NCBI GenBank assembly: GCA_024516155.1
Contig: JAJJXM010000047.1
Location: 434,001-498,000, forward strand
Reading direction: 5' to 3'
Length of the DNA: 64,000 bases
From: Pyronema omphalodes
Lineage: Eukaryota > Ascomycota > Pezizomycetes > Pezizales > Pyronemataceae
This document shows positions 44,902 to 54,317 of the stretch, piece after piece (position 1 is the stretch's first letter; each line of letters starts with the position of its first letter). The translations under genes and the position numbers were made by a program. The notes beneath the pieces were generated by a model. The model searched no databases and was not told where the DNA came from. It saw only the letters and a list, made by a program, of their open reading frames with translations.

Positions 44902-47099
44902 TTGGCGAGGACATGCATATGAAGGCGCTGGACTATGGTGATAATGATGATAATGCTAGATGATGATTATAGCCGCATATGAGTTGCGAAGAAGCGGCCA
45001 CAGAGCTTCGGAGAGGGCGAGAGAAGGGGGGGGGGGGGGGAGGGATAATGACTCCGCAGAATGCTGAGACTAGTATTTCTAGTTTCTAGGTTTCCGAGCA
45101 TAATCTTTGATTGTACGATTGTATCTATTGTATCTATTGCGAACTTACTGCTGGTAATCAGGTGGTGTTCTGCGAGCCATGGGGTGTGCAGTGTGCGATG
45201 TGATTGTTATGATCTATGTTGGTACCTCTTCAAGCTAGCTGCAAAATTCCAGGAGCTAAAACACATAATCTATATGAATGCATTGTGTCATGACACTCTC
45301 TTTTTCCTTGTGAAGATTACTATGGCCGAAACTTATATTCGTCCTAAGCAGCAATCTCGAGAAGTGTATAACCTTTATTGTGTATTACATGTTATCTTTC
45401 ATATCTCCATATCGCAATTCATTCATCATTTCACTCCAATTCCGTGCCCTTTTTTGTATTTTGAATCAAATTTCATTTGCGACAATACACTTATTTCCGT
45501 GTAAAACCCCCATTTCCGCTGCATCCTCCTTACCTAGTGCACAACCTTTGAGGGTATCAACCATTTCTCCCTCTCCACCCCGTTCATCTCATCTGTGTAC
45601 AAAAAAGAACCAAGAAAATTACAATTCCAAATTGTCAACCAACCTTTATTCCTAGTTCCTACCATTTTGCAGAGGACTCCGATCCCTATCATCCATTCCT
45701 GGAAAATGTTACCTCTCATTCACTCCCTTTCCTTCCTTGCAAAATTAATAGGTATCAATTTCTAATTTCCGGATTTGTCATCGAAATGTAATGTTATTAT
45801 AGCATTTCCCGATAATAGCTGGTAGAAGCGTGATATGAACATTGACCTTCCTTTTCCGGTGATTAAAATTCTGTCTCAATTCCATTTTGTTTTTCCTCGT
45901 GATATAAGCCTTTCTTTTTTTCTCTACAAGTCTCAATCTGTTCCTTAGTGTCTTTTTTCCTAAGTTCGATTCTTATCCCGACAAGGTAAATCAAACAAAC
46001 TATTCTTATAATCCATCCAGAACATGCATCTACATCCAACATCCTTCTTCAGTTCCTTCGCCACCCATGAGTAATTTCCCCATATCATTACCCCATCCAT
46101 TTCCTTAAACCCCCCTTTTACATCTCAACCTCCATTTTATCATTGCTAAAAACATCTCCCACACAATCCCCAATCTCTCAAGCAAAAACCCGTCTCGCAG
46201 CACACTTACCAATCATGTCATATTCTTAGGGCTTTCCCGGCCCTTATTTGTCATTACCGCTGTGAGAAAGGACAGGGAGAGACAGACGGTTCTATTGTAG
46301 ATGTAATGACAATACAGAGAGAGGAAGCATTAGATATAGTAGAAAAGTCGGTTGGTCTCATCCTCCTGATCACATCCCGGTTGGTGTCCCACTTTGTCCC
46401 CCTCAAGGTTCGTCTTGATCAAACTCAAGGACCTTGTTCCGACAAGCTGGATTGCCTCTTCTCAGCAATCTTCCAACAACCGCATCTACAAGCAGCCGCC
46501 TAGTTATCACTAAAGATACCATAAAGCATAGTACCTATTATTCTGGTTCCGTTTGTCTTTTTTACAGAAAGTGCACATTTCCTAGACCCCGAACAATTAT
46601 CTCCATTTTAGCGGAGAGTAGAATATGATTTACAAACACCATACACCATACATCCTCTGAGCTCTCTAATTCCTATCAGCTTCTGGTCAAAGTTATCATA
46701 CCACTACGCAACCGATACTACTATTTCCTTCATGAGAAGCCTCTATTTAAACTCTTTCTCACCATCTTCCTTTTTCTTCGGTGTCTGTTTCATAACTACA
46801 TAGTAACTATCCAGTATATTCCATCTTATCTTCATGAGAATTCAATATGATATCTCTATGGGGCGGGGGGTTTGGGGGGGGGGGGGGGGATTTCCCGCGG
46901 TGAAATTTCGCTTCAATCATCAAATCTCACTCATATTTCCAATCATGCAGTTCCAACTTTTTAATTTCCAACTTCCCAGAGCGCTACCATTTTAGTGAAT
47001 CTAATTTCTACTTTTTTTCCCAATTATGTTACAGGGGAGAGAGATATGATATGCTATGCTGTTTATCATATATCCCATTTGAACACAATAGCTACCCCT
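44902..47099. other. Gene-free interval
   Basis: About 2.2 kb with G15 at 45026-45040 and G16 at 46874-46889, and pyrimidine-rich AT-leaning DNA in between. A 147-codon frame at 45061-45504 has no recognisable motif or coding-like composition. No RNA gene is seen. Confidence 0.5.
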
Positions 47100-47117
47100 A
47101 TGGTACAAGAAAACGAG

Positions 47118-47462
47118 TGAGAGTGGTTTAGTTCAAACACCTTCGTGGTTTAGCTAAACACCGAAAGTGTTTAGTTAAACACCCTAAACACCAAAGTTGT
47201 TTAGTCTGATTTAAGGTGTTTAGCTAAACCACCCATCGTTGTTTCAAAGTGTTTAGTTAAACACCCCTAAACACCGAAGTTGTTTAGTGTGATTTAAGGT
47301 GTTTAGCTAAACCACCTAGCGTTGTTTAGTTAAACAACTGCCTTGATTTTTTTTTTTTGTGGGGTTTATTTAAACACCCTAGGGGTGTTTAAATAAACAC
47401 CTTCTTCTTCGCCTATTCTTCGGGGTTTATTTGAACTATCCTCTGACGTTTAAATAAACATC
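47118..47462. repeat. Cluster of palindromes built from GTGTTTA/TAAACAC
   Basis: Contains many GTTTAG/CTAAAC elements in both orientations, several forming short palindromes: GTTTAGCTAAAC (three times), GTGTTTAGTTAAACAC (twice) and GGTGTTTAAATAAACACC. A block running from AAAGTGTTTAGTTAAACACC through GTGTTTAGCTAAACCACC occurs twice in a row with small changes. No reading frame is involved. See findings. Confidence 0.85.
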
Positions 47463-48154
47463 TACAGTCCACTTCCTAGGGATGGCGTTTCCATGGTTCA
47501 TATAAATCACCCTGCAGTGTTCTACTGAACATTCAGTTTTAACCTGTAGAGCTGTGTTCTGTTTTTGTTTGTTGGTGGAAGTAGATATTGCCTTAGTGCG
47601 CATCCCTTCCTTATGTTCTGTTCGTTCTGCCGTTGTTGTTCCTCGTTCTTCATCCATTTCATTCACTTGTTTCTCCACCTCCATCTTTCCCTCTTGTTTG
47701 ACTGTAAGTTTTTCCTCATGTCAAATGTTTGTCCCTCAACAGAATTTGCTAGTTCATACACCATACACCACCGGAGGGAAAAAAGAGAGAGAGAGGGGGA
47801 ATTGGGATATGAACTTCTAGATACTCGCTGAGTCAAGTACTGCAAACCAACCCCACAAATGTCCACAATGCTAACCAGACAAACAGGATGCTCAGAAAAC
47901 CTAAGTCTATTTATTGAAGCGATCCATGATTCCAGCATATGTAAGGGTCAATTAAAAAAGGCACAAAGCGAATGGTACTATACAGAGAGCTGGAGCAGGA
48001 GTAGGAGGGGTGAGGAGGGAGGTGGGAGGTTCCTGTATGTATAGATAGAGGACCTGGCAATAGCTAGAGACATGTTATATAATGAGCGAGTGGTTTAGTA
48101 ATTAATTTAAAACATTTAAAAAATATCTGAGGTGCTTGATCAAACCACTATTGT
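47463..48154. other. Spacer between the two GTGTTTA clusters
   Basis: About 690 bp with no supported gene. It contains a purine-rich GAGAG stretch near 47783-47800 and AGGAGT/GGGAGG repeats near 47995-48030. Confidence 0.5.
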
Positions 48155-48612
48155 GCAAGGTGTTTAAATCGGTGTTTAAAGGTGTTTAGTAGGTGTTTAA
48201 ATCGGTGTTTAAAGGTGTTTAGTAGGTGTTTAAATCGGTGTTTAAAGGTGTTTAGTAAGTGTTTAAATCGGTGTTTAAAGGTGTTTAGTAGGTGTTTAGA
48301 TCGGTGTTTAAAGGTGTTTAAAGGTGTTTAAATCGGTGTTTAAATCGTTGTTTAAAGGTGTTTAGTAGGTGTTTAAAGGTGTTTAGTAGGTGTTTAAAGA
48401 GGTGTTTAGTAGGTGTTTAAAGGTGTTTAGTAGGTGTTTAAAGAGGTGTTTAGTAGGTGTTTAAAGTTGTTTAGTAGGTGTTTAAAGAGGTGTTTAGTGG
48501 GTGTTTAAAGGTGTTTAGTAGGTGTTTAAAGAGGTGTTTAGTAAATGAATTTTGCGGGTGTTTGAATTAAACACCTTTTGTGGTTTAAAGTGTGGTTTGA
48601 TTAAACACCTTT
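48155..48612 (+). repeat. GTGTTTA tandem array
   Basis: Roughly thirty GGTGTTTA units in one orientation, spaced 8-13 bp, organised as higher-order repeats (GGTGTTTAAATC, GGTGTTTAAA and GGTGTTTAGTA, later alternating GGTGTTTAAAGA and GGTGTTTAGTA). The right end has inverted elements (GGTGTTTGAATTAAACACC, then TTTGATTAAACACC). Confidence 0.9.
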
Positions 48613-49762
48613 TTTTTGTACCACAGGGCTACAAAATTTCAGTTTTTTTATAAGTGGTTTTGATTATTATTTTTAAGAAACATAGAGAAGTGCAGACTGG
48701 ATGTGATAGATTTGTTTTATGAACATTTCCACATTGGACAGTGTTTCTTTCCATAATCATTGACTCCACTTTTCAAAAATGGTGTAAAGTACAGATATGG
48801 ATTCGAAATATAAATGTAACCCCGGTTCCCAAATGCCATTATGGGTAGATACTGAAACGAAATACACGCAGAAGAAATGTAAATGATATTTCCTGTAAGA
48901 TTTGTCCGGTTATGATTTCTAGTTTTGATTTTATACTTGTGGATGGTTATGTTATTAGCTGACGAAGCTCTTAATTTTGATTCTTGATTGACATCACCAA
49001 TTCGGAGGTTTTACATTCAAGTTCGTTGTTCAACATCAACTTGAGTTACATATTTACCTCTATGCATCTGCATTGCACCTTTATATTATCGTTTCATAGA
49101 TTCGTCTATCACTTTCATAACAGACTGTAGGATATCTGTATCTGGATGGTGTAATCATTTCAACTTCAATATGAAAAGGTCATGACTGTTTTTATGATTC
49201 CTATGCATGCTACACAAAATATCACTTCCCATTTTATTCCAGCGCCCACAAGTACTAATAAAAAATTCAACTTTAGAACGCCGATATTGCCATTACCTGT
49301 CCACCCATAAAAGTTTTCATAAACCAATCGTCCCCATACCCAAGCTAAAGGGCCCTAAGTAAGAAAAAAAAAAGAAAAAAAAAACAAGACCGGAACCTTC
49401 AACTTAAACCAAATGATGCCCTTTTTCATCATATATTTTGCTGCTTTGCAAGTCTGCATCATGAATAAATAAATAAAACAAACAAGTAAAAAAAGACCAG
49501 TAACATGAAACCCAACTCCGGATTGTAAACATAAGGCCTTCAAAAAATTCCAAAAGAAAAAACAAAGCCTCATCCATCATCAGAAAACCACAGCCGTAAA
49601 AAAAAACACTGACGACCATGACCATGAGCATAAAAGAAAAACAGCAATCTAGACAGTAAAAAAGAGATACCCCCAATGTCCAAAACCGCCATAAAAATAT
49701 TCAGTCAAGCAAGCAAGCAATCAAAGCAAAATCCCACCCAACTCCCTAGAACCTATGCTCCA
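48613..49762. other. Gene-free interval
   Basis: About 1.15 kb of AT-rich DNA, including A-rich runs at 49361-49384. It presumably includes the 3' UTR of the minus-strand MEDS-PAS gene. No coding frame is supported. Confidence 0.5.
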
Positions 49763-52327
49763 TTACCCGGTTGCCCTCTTTGTCCTTGTCCTTGTAGTAT
49801 CTGTTCCCGCTCCAAGTCTCTCGGGTGCCTTTACTGTTCCCGGCGAGCTGGCACTAGGTACGCTGGACCCCCCACTACCATTGCCATTGTTCACGTTACC
49901 CCTGTTTCCAGGCTCATAAAGATCCTCCACCTGCGTCTCCTGCCGCATCCTCTTCTCTCCTCTTGCAAGCGGCCCACTTCCCTCCCTCTCCACAGTCCTC
50001 TCTTGTCCCACAATCCATCCCCCAACAATCGGTCCTTCCATCCTTCCCCCAACTGGAATTGTACCAGGTGCAGCCAATAAATCCTTCCAACTCCACATTC
50101 TCGGGTCTCTATAAGGAATCCATTCCGCACCTCCCTGTGGCATCCTCAATAATCCTATCAACTGCTCCTTCACCTTCTGTCCCTGGGCATACAAATAATC
50201 CGGGTATTGGTGCGTTGGCTGGCTTTGCATGACAAACGCTACAAATGGCTGAAGAATTGCCTTGTATCTATTAGCAACTTCGGCTGTCTCGGGGAGAGAA
50301 CGGAGGTCGTTGATGATCTGGGTGGTCTTGTCCATAAGGCTGTCATGATTAGCCATCTCATGTGGGCGTAAGACGGAGAGGTGGAGAAGAATGATTAAAG
50401 TCGAGATAAAGAAGACGCCAACGACAGTACGAGAGGAACGGATATCTTTCAAGCTGTGGTCGTCGGTAAATGCGGCGATAGGTGGGGTTGAAGATGTGCT
50501 GGGAGAAATAGGGGTGATAAGAGAGTGAATGTGAGTAATGGCGCTAACAGCAGCATTGAAGCAGTCGACAGCGTACTGGCGATCGTCGAGGGCAGATTTA
50601 GGCAAAGTGACGGAAGATTGTGAGTTAGGGTAGTCGCCACGTTCGATTGCACGAATGAGAGAATGGCGAGATAAAAGGATGATAGAGCCGAGATACGAAA
50701 TGTGGGAAAGACGAATGTTTGCTTTCTGAAGTGCGTCGTTCTGAATGTCAAAAGCCGAGTCTTCAGGGATGAAGGAGCGTGACAATGAACGGAACCAAGT
50801 GTAAAGAACGGTAAGCTTGGATGCAACGTTACTGTTGTCGGTGGGATTAAAGGATGGCTCTGGGAAAAGGTTATCCCATAATATTTGTGTCATTCGTGTG
50901 AGACCTTGGGCGATTTGTGGATCATTCGGTCGGCTATGAGTGGAAATTGTCTGCGAAATGTCAGCATTGAAACGCCACAATTGAGACGATATGCTTACAC
51001 TTCCGCTAACAGGAGCACTCGGGATAATGGGAGATGAGGTACTACGGTAATCAATGGCTCTCTTCGAACTCCAAGGGATGCTCGAGGATGGCGTTGAACC
51101 CTTCGGATGTTCCCGAGACAAGTTTGGATCGCCACCCGGAACCGACGCAATGGAACCGGTCCTCGATGGGTTCGCCGCCGCCTCAACCTTAAGTTGTGTA
51201 ATGTCCACTGCCGTATGCACATATCCATTTTCCCGTGAAACCGATTCTCCCACAACCCATTTAATGGATCCTTCCGGAAGGACAAATCGATATTCCAGGC
51301 GTCGCGATTTTCCATCCACCAAGCGAATGTCACGGCTGACCCGCTCGCGATCCTGATAATGAACAGCTCCGAGCCAGCCTGGATCAGAAGTAACCGTTTT
51401 CTTTGTTAAGCCAGTGAGTTGTAGAAATTTAGTGTTGTAAAAGTAGTCGGTGATTCCGTCAATGGTTGTTGCCGCAATAATTGCCACAGGCAACAGATTG
51501 GTTGCTGTAACAGAGCCGTCCGAATCTCGAGTCTGGATGGCATCGGTTGATCTTAAACCGAGATGCTCAAGAATCTGTGTCAAAGCAGTCTCTACTACTA
51601 CACGACGTCCAACTTCCACTTCCAGCCTCAAGTTCTTCTGCTGTAGCATCGCTAATAACATCGAATATTCTTCCGGTCGCACTGTACCAGTGACAATACT
51701 CTCGGCAGGCTGCACTATCGAGTGTGACCTACATATACGCTCAAATACGTCCTCCAGTCCATCTGATGAAAAGACATTCATATCGTATCCACAAAGCAAT
51801 GATGCTTCCTTTCCAGCCAAAAATTGTTCCCATACTTCCTCTAATTCATGAGCCTTCTCATGCTCACCTTGTTCACACAGAATATTGACCAATTCTCCAT
51901 AAACTAATAGTTTCGGGAAACTTGCCTGTAGCTTCTCGAAAAGCGGGCCAAAGTAATCAAAGAAAACTTGTGCTTCAACAACTCCATGTGGCATTAGCTT
52001 CTCTAAAATCATCTCTGCTGGTGCCAAATACATCTGCTGACGTTTTCGCAACAGTTCCGGTACAAGGTTTTGTTGGCGCAGATATAGGTCGAGTGCTTCA
52101 AGATGAGCCTTTGTTGCCACAATTACTGCAGCATGTTCATTACTGAAGAATGAGGGGAGAATAAAGCTGGAGATAGCGTCAAAGAGGGAATCTTCGGCTG
52201 TGTAGAAGCGAATTCGGTGGTCATTCGAGCTGTGTGCGTGATGTGGGTGTTCGTGGCGGCCATGGTGATTGTGGTGGGAATGTGAGTGTGGCGAGGGAGC
52301 TATCGATGGTCCACGCGCAGGACGCAT
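49763..52327 (-). CDS. MEDS- and PAS-domain sensory protein, putative regulator
   Basis: The open frame is 854 codons. A probable 48-bp intron at 50998-50951 (GTAAGC..TCGCAG, phase 0, no stop) would reduce the protein to 838 aa. N-terminus: His-rich segment (residues 14-37, HSHSHHNHHGRHEHPHH). About 40-210 resembles the MEDS (DcmR-type) sensory domain: RFYTAEDSLFDAISSFILPSF, AAVIVATKAHLEAL, LPHGVVEA-type helix, FFDYFGPLFEKL, VYGELVNILCEQG and LLCGYDM. About 275-390 is a PAS fold (NLLPVAIIAATTIDG, FLQLTGLTKKTV, VHYQDRERV, YRFVLPEGSIKWVVGE, HTAVDITQLK). The C-terminal half is helical (VLYTWFRSLSRSF, VVGVFFISTLIILLHLSVLRPHE) and recalls the middle region of fungal transcription factors, but I see no Zn2Cys6 cluster, kinase or receiver domain. 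Likely a signal-sensing regulator; ligand unknown. Confidence 0.8.
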   Translation of the reverse strand: MRPARGPSIAPSPHSHSHHNHHGRHEHPHHAHSSNDHRIRFYTAEDSLFDAISSFILPSFFSNEHAAVIVATKAHLEALDLYLRQQNLVPELLRKRQQMYLAPAEMILEKLMPHGVVEAQVFFDYFGPLFEKLQASFPKLLVYGELVNILCEQGEHEKAHELEEVWEQFLAGKEASLLCGYDMNVFSSDGLEDVFERICRSHSIVQPAESIVTGTVRPEEYSMLLAMLQQKNLRLEVEVGRRVVVETALTQILEHLGLRSTDAIQTRDSDGSVTATNLLPVAIIAATTIDGITDYFYNTKFLQLTGLTKKTVTSDPGWLGAVHYQDRERVSRDIRLVDGKSRRLEYRFVLPEGSIKWVVGESVSRENGYVHTAVDITQLKVEAAANPSRTGSIASVPGGDPNLSREHPKGSTPSSSIPWSSKRAIDYRSTSSPIIPSAPVSGSVSISSQLWRFNADISQTISTHSRPNDPQIAQGLTRMTQILWDNLFPEPSFNPTDNSNVASKLTVLYTWFRSLSRSFIPEDSAFDIQNDALQKANIRLSHISYLGSIILLSRHSLIRAIERGDYPNSQSSVTLPKSALDDRQYAVDCFNAAVSAITHIHSLITPISPSTSSTPPIAAFTDDHSLKDIRSSRTVVGVFFISTLIILLHLSVLRPHEMANHDSLMDKTTQIINDLRSLPETAEVANRYKAILQPFVAFVMQSQPTHQYPDYLYAQGQKVKEQLIGLLRMPQGGAEWIPYRDPRMWSWKDLLAAPGTIPVGGRMEGPIVGGWIVGQERTVEREGSGPLARGEKRMRQETQVEDLYEPGNRGNVNNGNGSGGSSVPSASSPGTVKAPERLGAGTDTTRTRTKRATG

Positions 52328-53040
52328 GGGGCTGTCCTGGGGATTTATTTTGGCGGGGTGAGGGTAGTGTCGGTGGTGTCGGTGGTGTTGGTGGTGGTAG
52401 TGATGTTGGTGGTGGTGATGTTGGTGGTGATGTCGGTAGTGGTGTTGGTGGTAGTGATGGTGGTAGTGATGATGTTGGTGGTGAGTTTCTGTTGTTCGGA
52501 GCCCCGGAGTCGGAATCGGCGGTAGTGGTGTTTGTAACGGCGATGGTAGCGGAGGTAGTTGTCTATTTCAACCGTGTAAGAGCAGACAGAGTTGTATGTA
52601 AAGTGATGGATCTAGTCTGCTCTTGTCGGCACGCACTCTTTTGTCGGAGCCACCGTCTTCGCTAGACCGCGGTATGTGTCGGTGTTCTTCCCTGTCGAAA
52701 AGCAAGTTTGGTTTGTGCTCCTGGTGTGTCCTGGTCGTCCTGTGTGTCCGTCTCGTGTGTGATGCTTCTCTCTGGCTTTGCTATGGATGGATATGTCCTG
52801 TGCCGACACTACAGGGAGCAGTGCTCGTTGCAGCAGTAGCAAGGGAGATGTGTTGCTTGGGCTGCGCTGTGCTTGATTAACTTTACCAGCTCTACGGCGA
52901 AGATAGATATGAGCCGAATGCAATCCCGCAGACAGGAGACGGCAAGCGTCGAATAAAGTCGAGGCGATCGAACTGCGCGGGAGCGGGCCTATCCAGTCTG
53001 CACTACCTATTATCGCTCCTACTAAGTCTGGGGCGAGGAG
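52328..53040. other. 5' flank of the MEDS-PAS gene with a GGT-rich run
   Basis: Upstream region of the minus-strand gene. 52359-52490 is a (GGTGGT)n/GTAGTGATG low-complexity run, CCACCA in the transcript sense, probably 5' UTR or promoter. The remainder is unique with no supported frame. Confidence 0.5.
52359..52490 (+). repeat. Imperfect trinucleotide run (GGT/GAT)n
   Basis: Long stretch of GGTGGTG, GATGTTGGTG and GTAGTGATG units, period 3 with 6- to 12-bp higher-order repeats. Confidence 0.8.
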
Positions 53041-53934
53041 GGGTGGGGGGGGGGGGGGGGGGGCTGAATTGTGTAGTCCCAATTACCGACCAGCCTTGCC
53101 AACGTGTTGATCAGAACGCCAGCACCCACGAGGATATGGTAAACAGCAGAAAGAGAAAAGAAAGTATGTTGGGTTGGTAATCTGCAGGCTCTGGTAACTA
53201 TGTTTTCTGCGGCGATTAATTCTTGTCCTAGACGCGGATTCCGAAAACAGAAGTGGCGAAAATAGTGGGATTTCACAATTAAAACAAGGTGTGATGTGCA
53301 ATATGCATCCTCTTTGACGATGGGGAAAGAACCGAAACACCAAGCTGTCTCTGGGCGGTGACCCAAGTTCCACGATTGAACATTCGGCGCTAGTCTTGGG
53401 TGCACAAGATCGGGACTCGGGCTCGGCAAGACCCAAACGAACCAGGAAGATCATTCTCCAGGGCACCGAAGCCACATTTTCAGTTTGAGAATTCCGTAGA
53501 TGCATTAGTTGATTCAAGATGCTTTGGTTACCAACTCAGTATTATTCGTCCATTTGTTGTTGCTGGCCGTTGGGAATGCTTAGCAAACAAACTTTGTCTA
53601 ATCGCGTGTATATCGGGTCTAAACTCTTCCGGATACTTCCTGTCGGCCATTGACTTTTGATCCGTCGATCCTTCATGGAATACCGAACTTCATCAACCTT
53701 TTGCTCCCCAAGATGTAACGTTAGCCGGCAATATTTGTTGATCGTTTCCCATCTTCTGAACAACAATGCTGATCTGCTAAATAGCAGTAGCATTTGCAGG
53801 CACGAGCCATCAGGATTCATAACCCAAGACGCATTCTTCGAGCAGAGACAGCCTCGGAGGTCAAGTCAACCTTGAAGTCGTACGATTACCGAAGTATATG
53901 GAAGTATTGGAAGGTCTGATTGTATCTCATTGAA
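53041..53934. other. Gene-free interval
   Basis: Begins with a G19 run (53045-53063). Several overlapping short frames occur on the minus strand (53083-53820). None has motifs; a link to the relic at 53935-54317 is possible but unproven. Confidence 0.4.
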
Positions 53935-54317
53935 TCAACGAAGCCCGGAAAATTCCAGATGACAGCGGAAAGAATGCTCCATGCTTGCAGTGCATTTGTT
54001 GGCCGCTTCCAAGGGCAATAGATTGAGATCGACCTGGATTGTATGTATATTTTCCGAGATATATGTATTTCCGGCCCGAGTCTGTATGTCAACATAACGG
54101 TAGCCGCAGTCGTCCATTGGCTCTGTCAGGCGAATAACTGTTGTATCACCAATTTCCCGGAAATGATCATCCAGTAGAAAGGTTGTATATGAGATAGCAT
54201 TTGGAACCAGGCTTGCAAGTTCACGCAAGCGGTGTGGCACATATCAACTCGTATTGGGAAAGGCCTCAGTTCTTGATCTGCGAATAATATTTCTTGGAAT
54301 TCGTATGCATGCCGCAT
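53935..54317 (-). pseudogene. Possible relic coding segment with frameshift
   Basis: On the minus strand a frame from ATG 54317 (MRHAYEFQEILFADQELRPF) runs in a protein-like way to about 54240. The neighbouring frame then takes over (RLRELASLVPNAISYTTFLL, VIRLTEPMDDCGYRYVDIQT) down to a stop at 53935. The changeover without splice signals suggests a 1-nt frameshift in a decayed gene. I recognise no family. Chance cannot be excluded, since the evidence is composition only. Confidence 0.22.

Noticed and set aside
45061..45504. 147-codon ATG frame downstream of the third receptor
   Set aside because: Hydrophobic/Cys-rich by chance, no family features, directly follows a G15 run.
48155..48545. 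Regular repeats resembling a CRISPR array
   Set aside because: Units are 8-13 bp with no unique spacers, in a eukaryotic genome; it is a satellite-like array.
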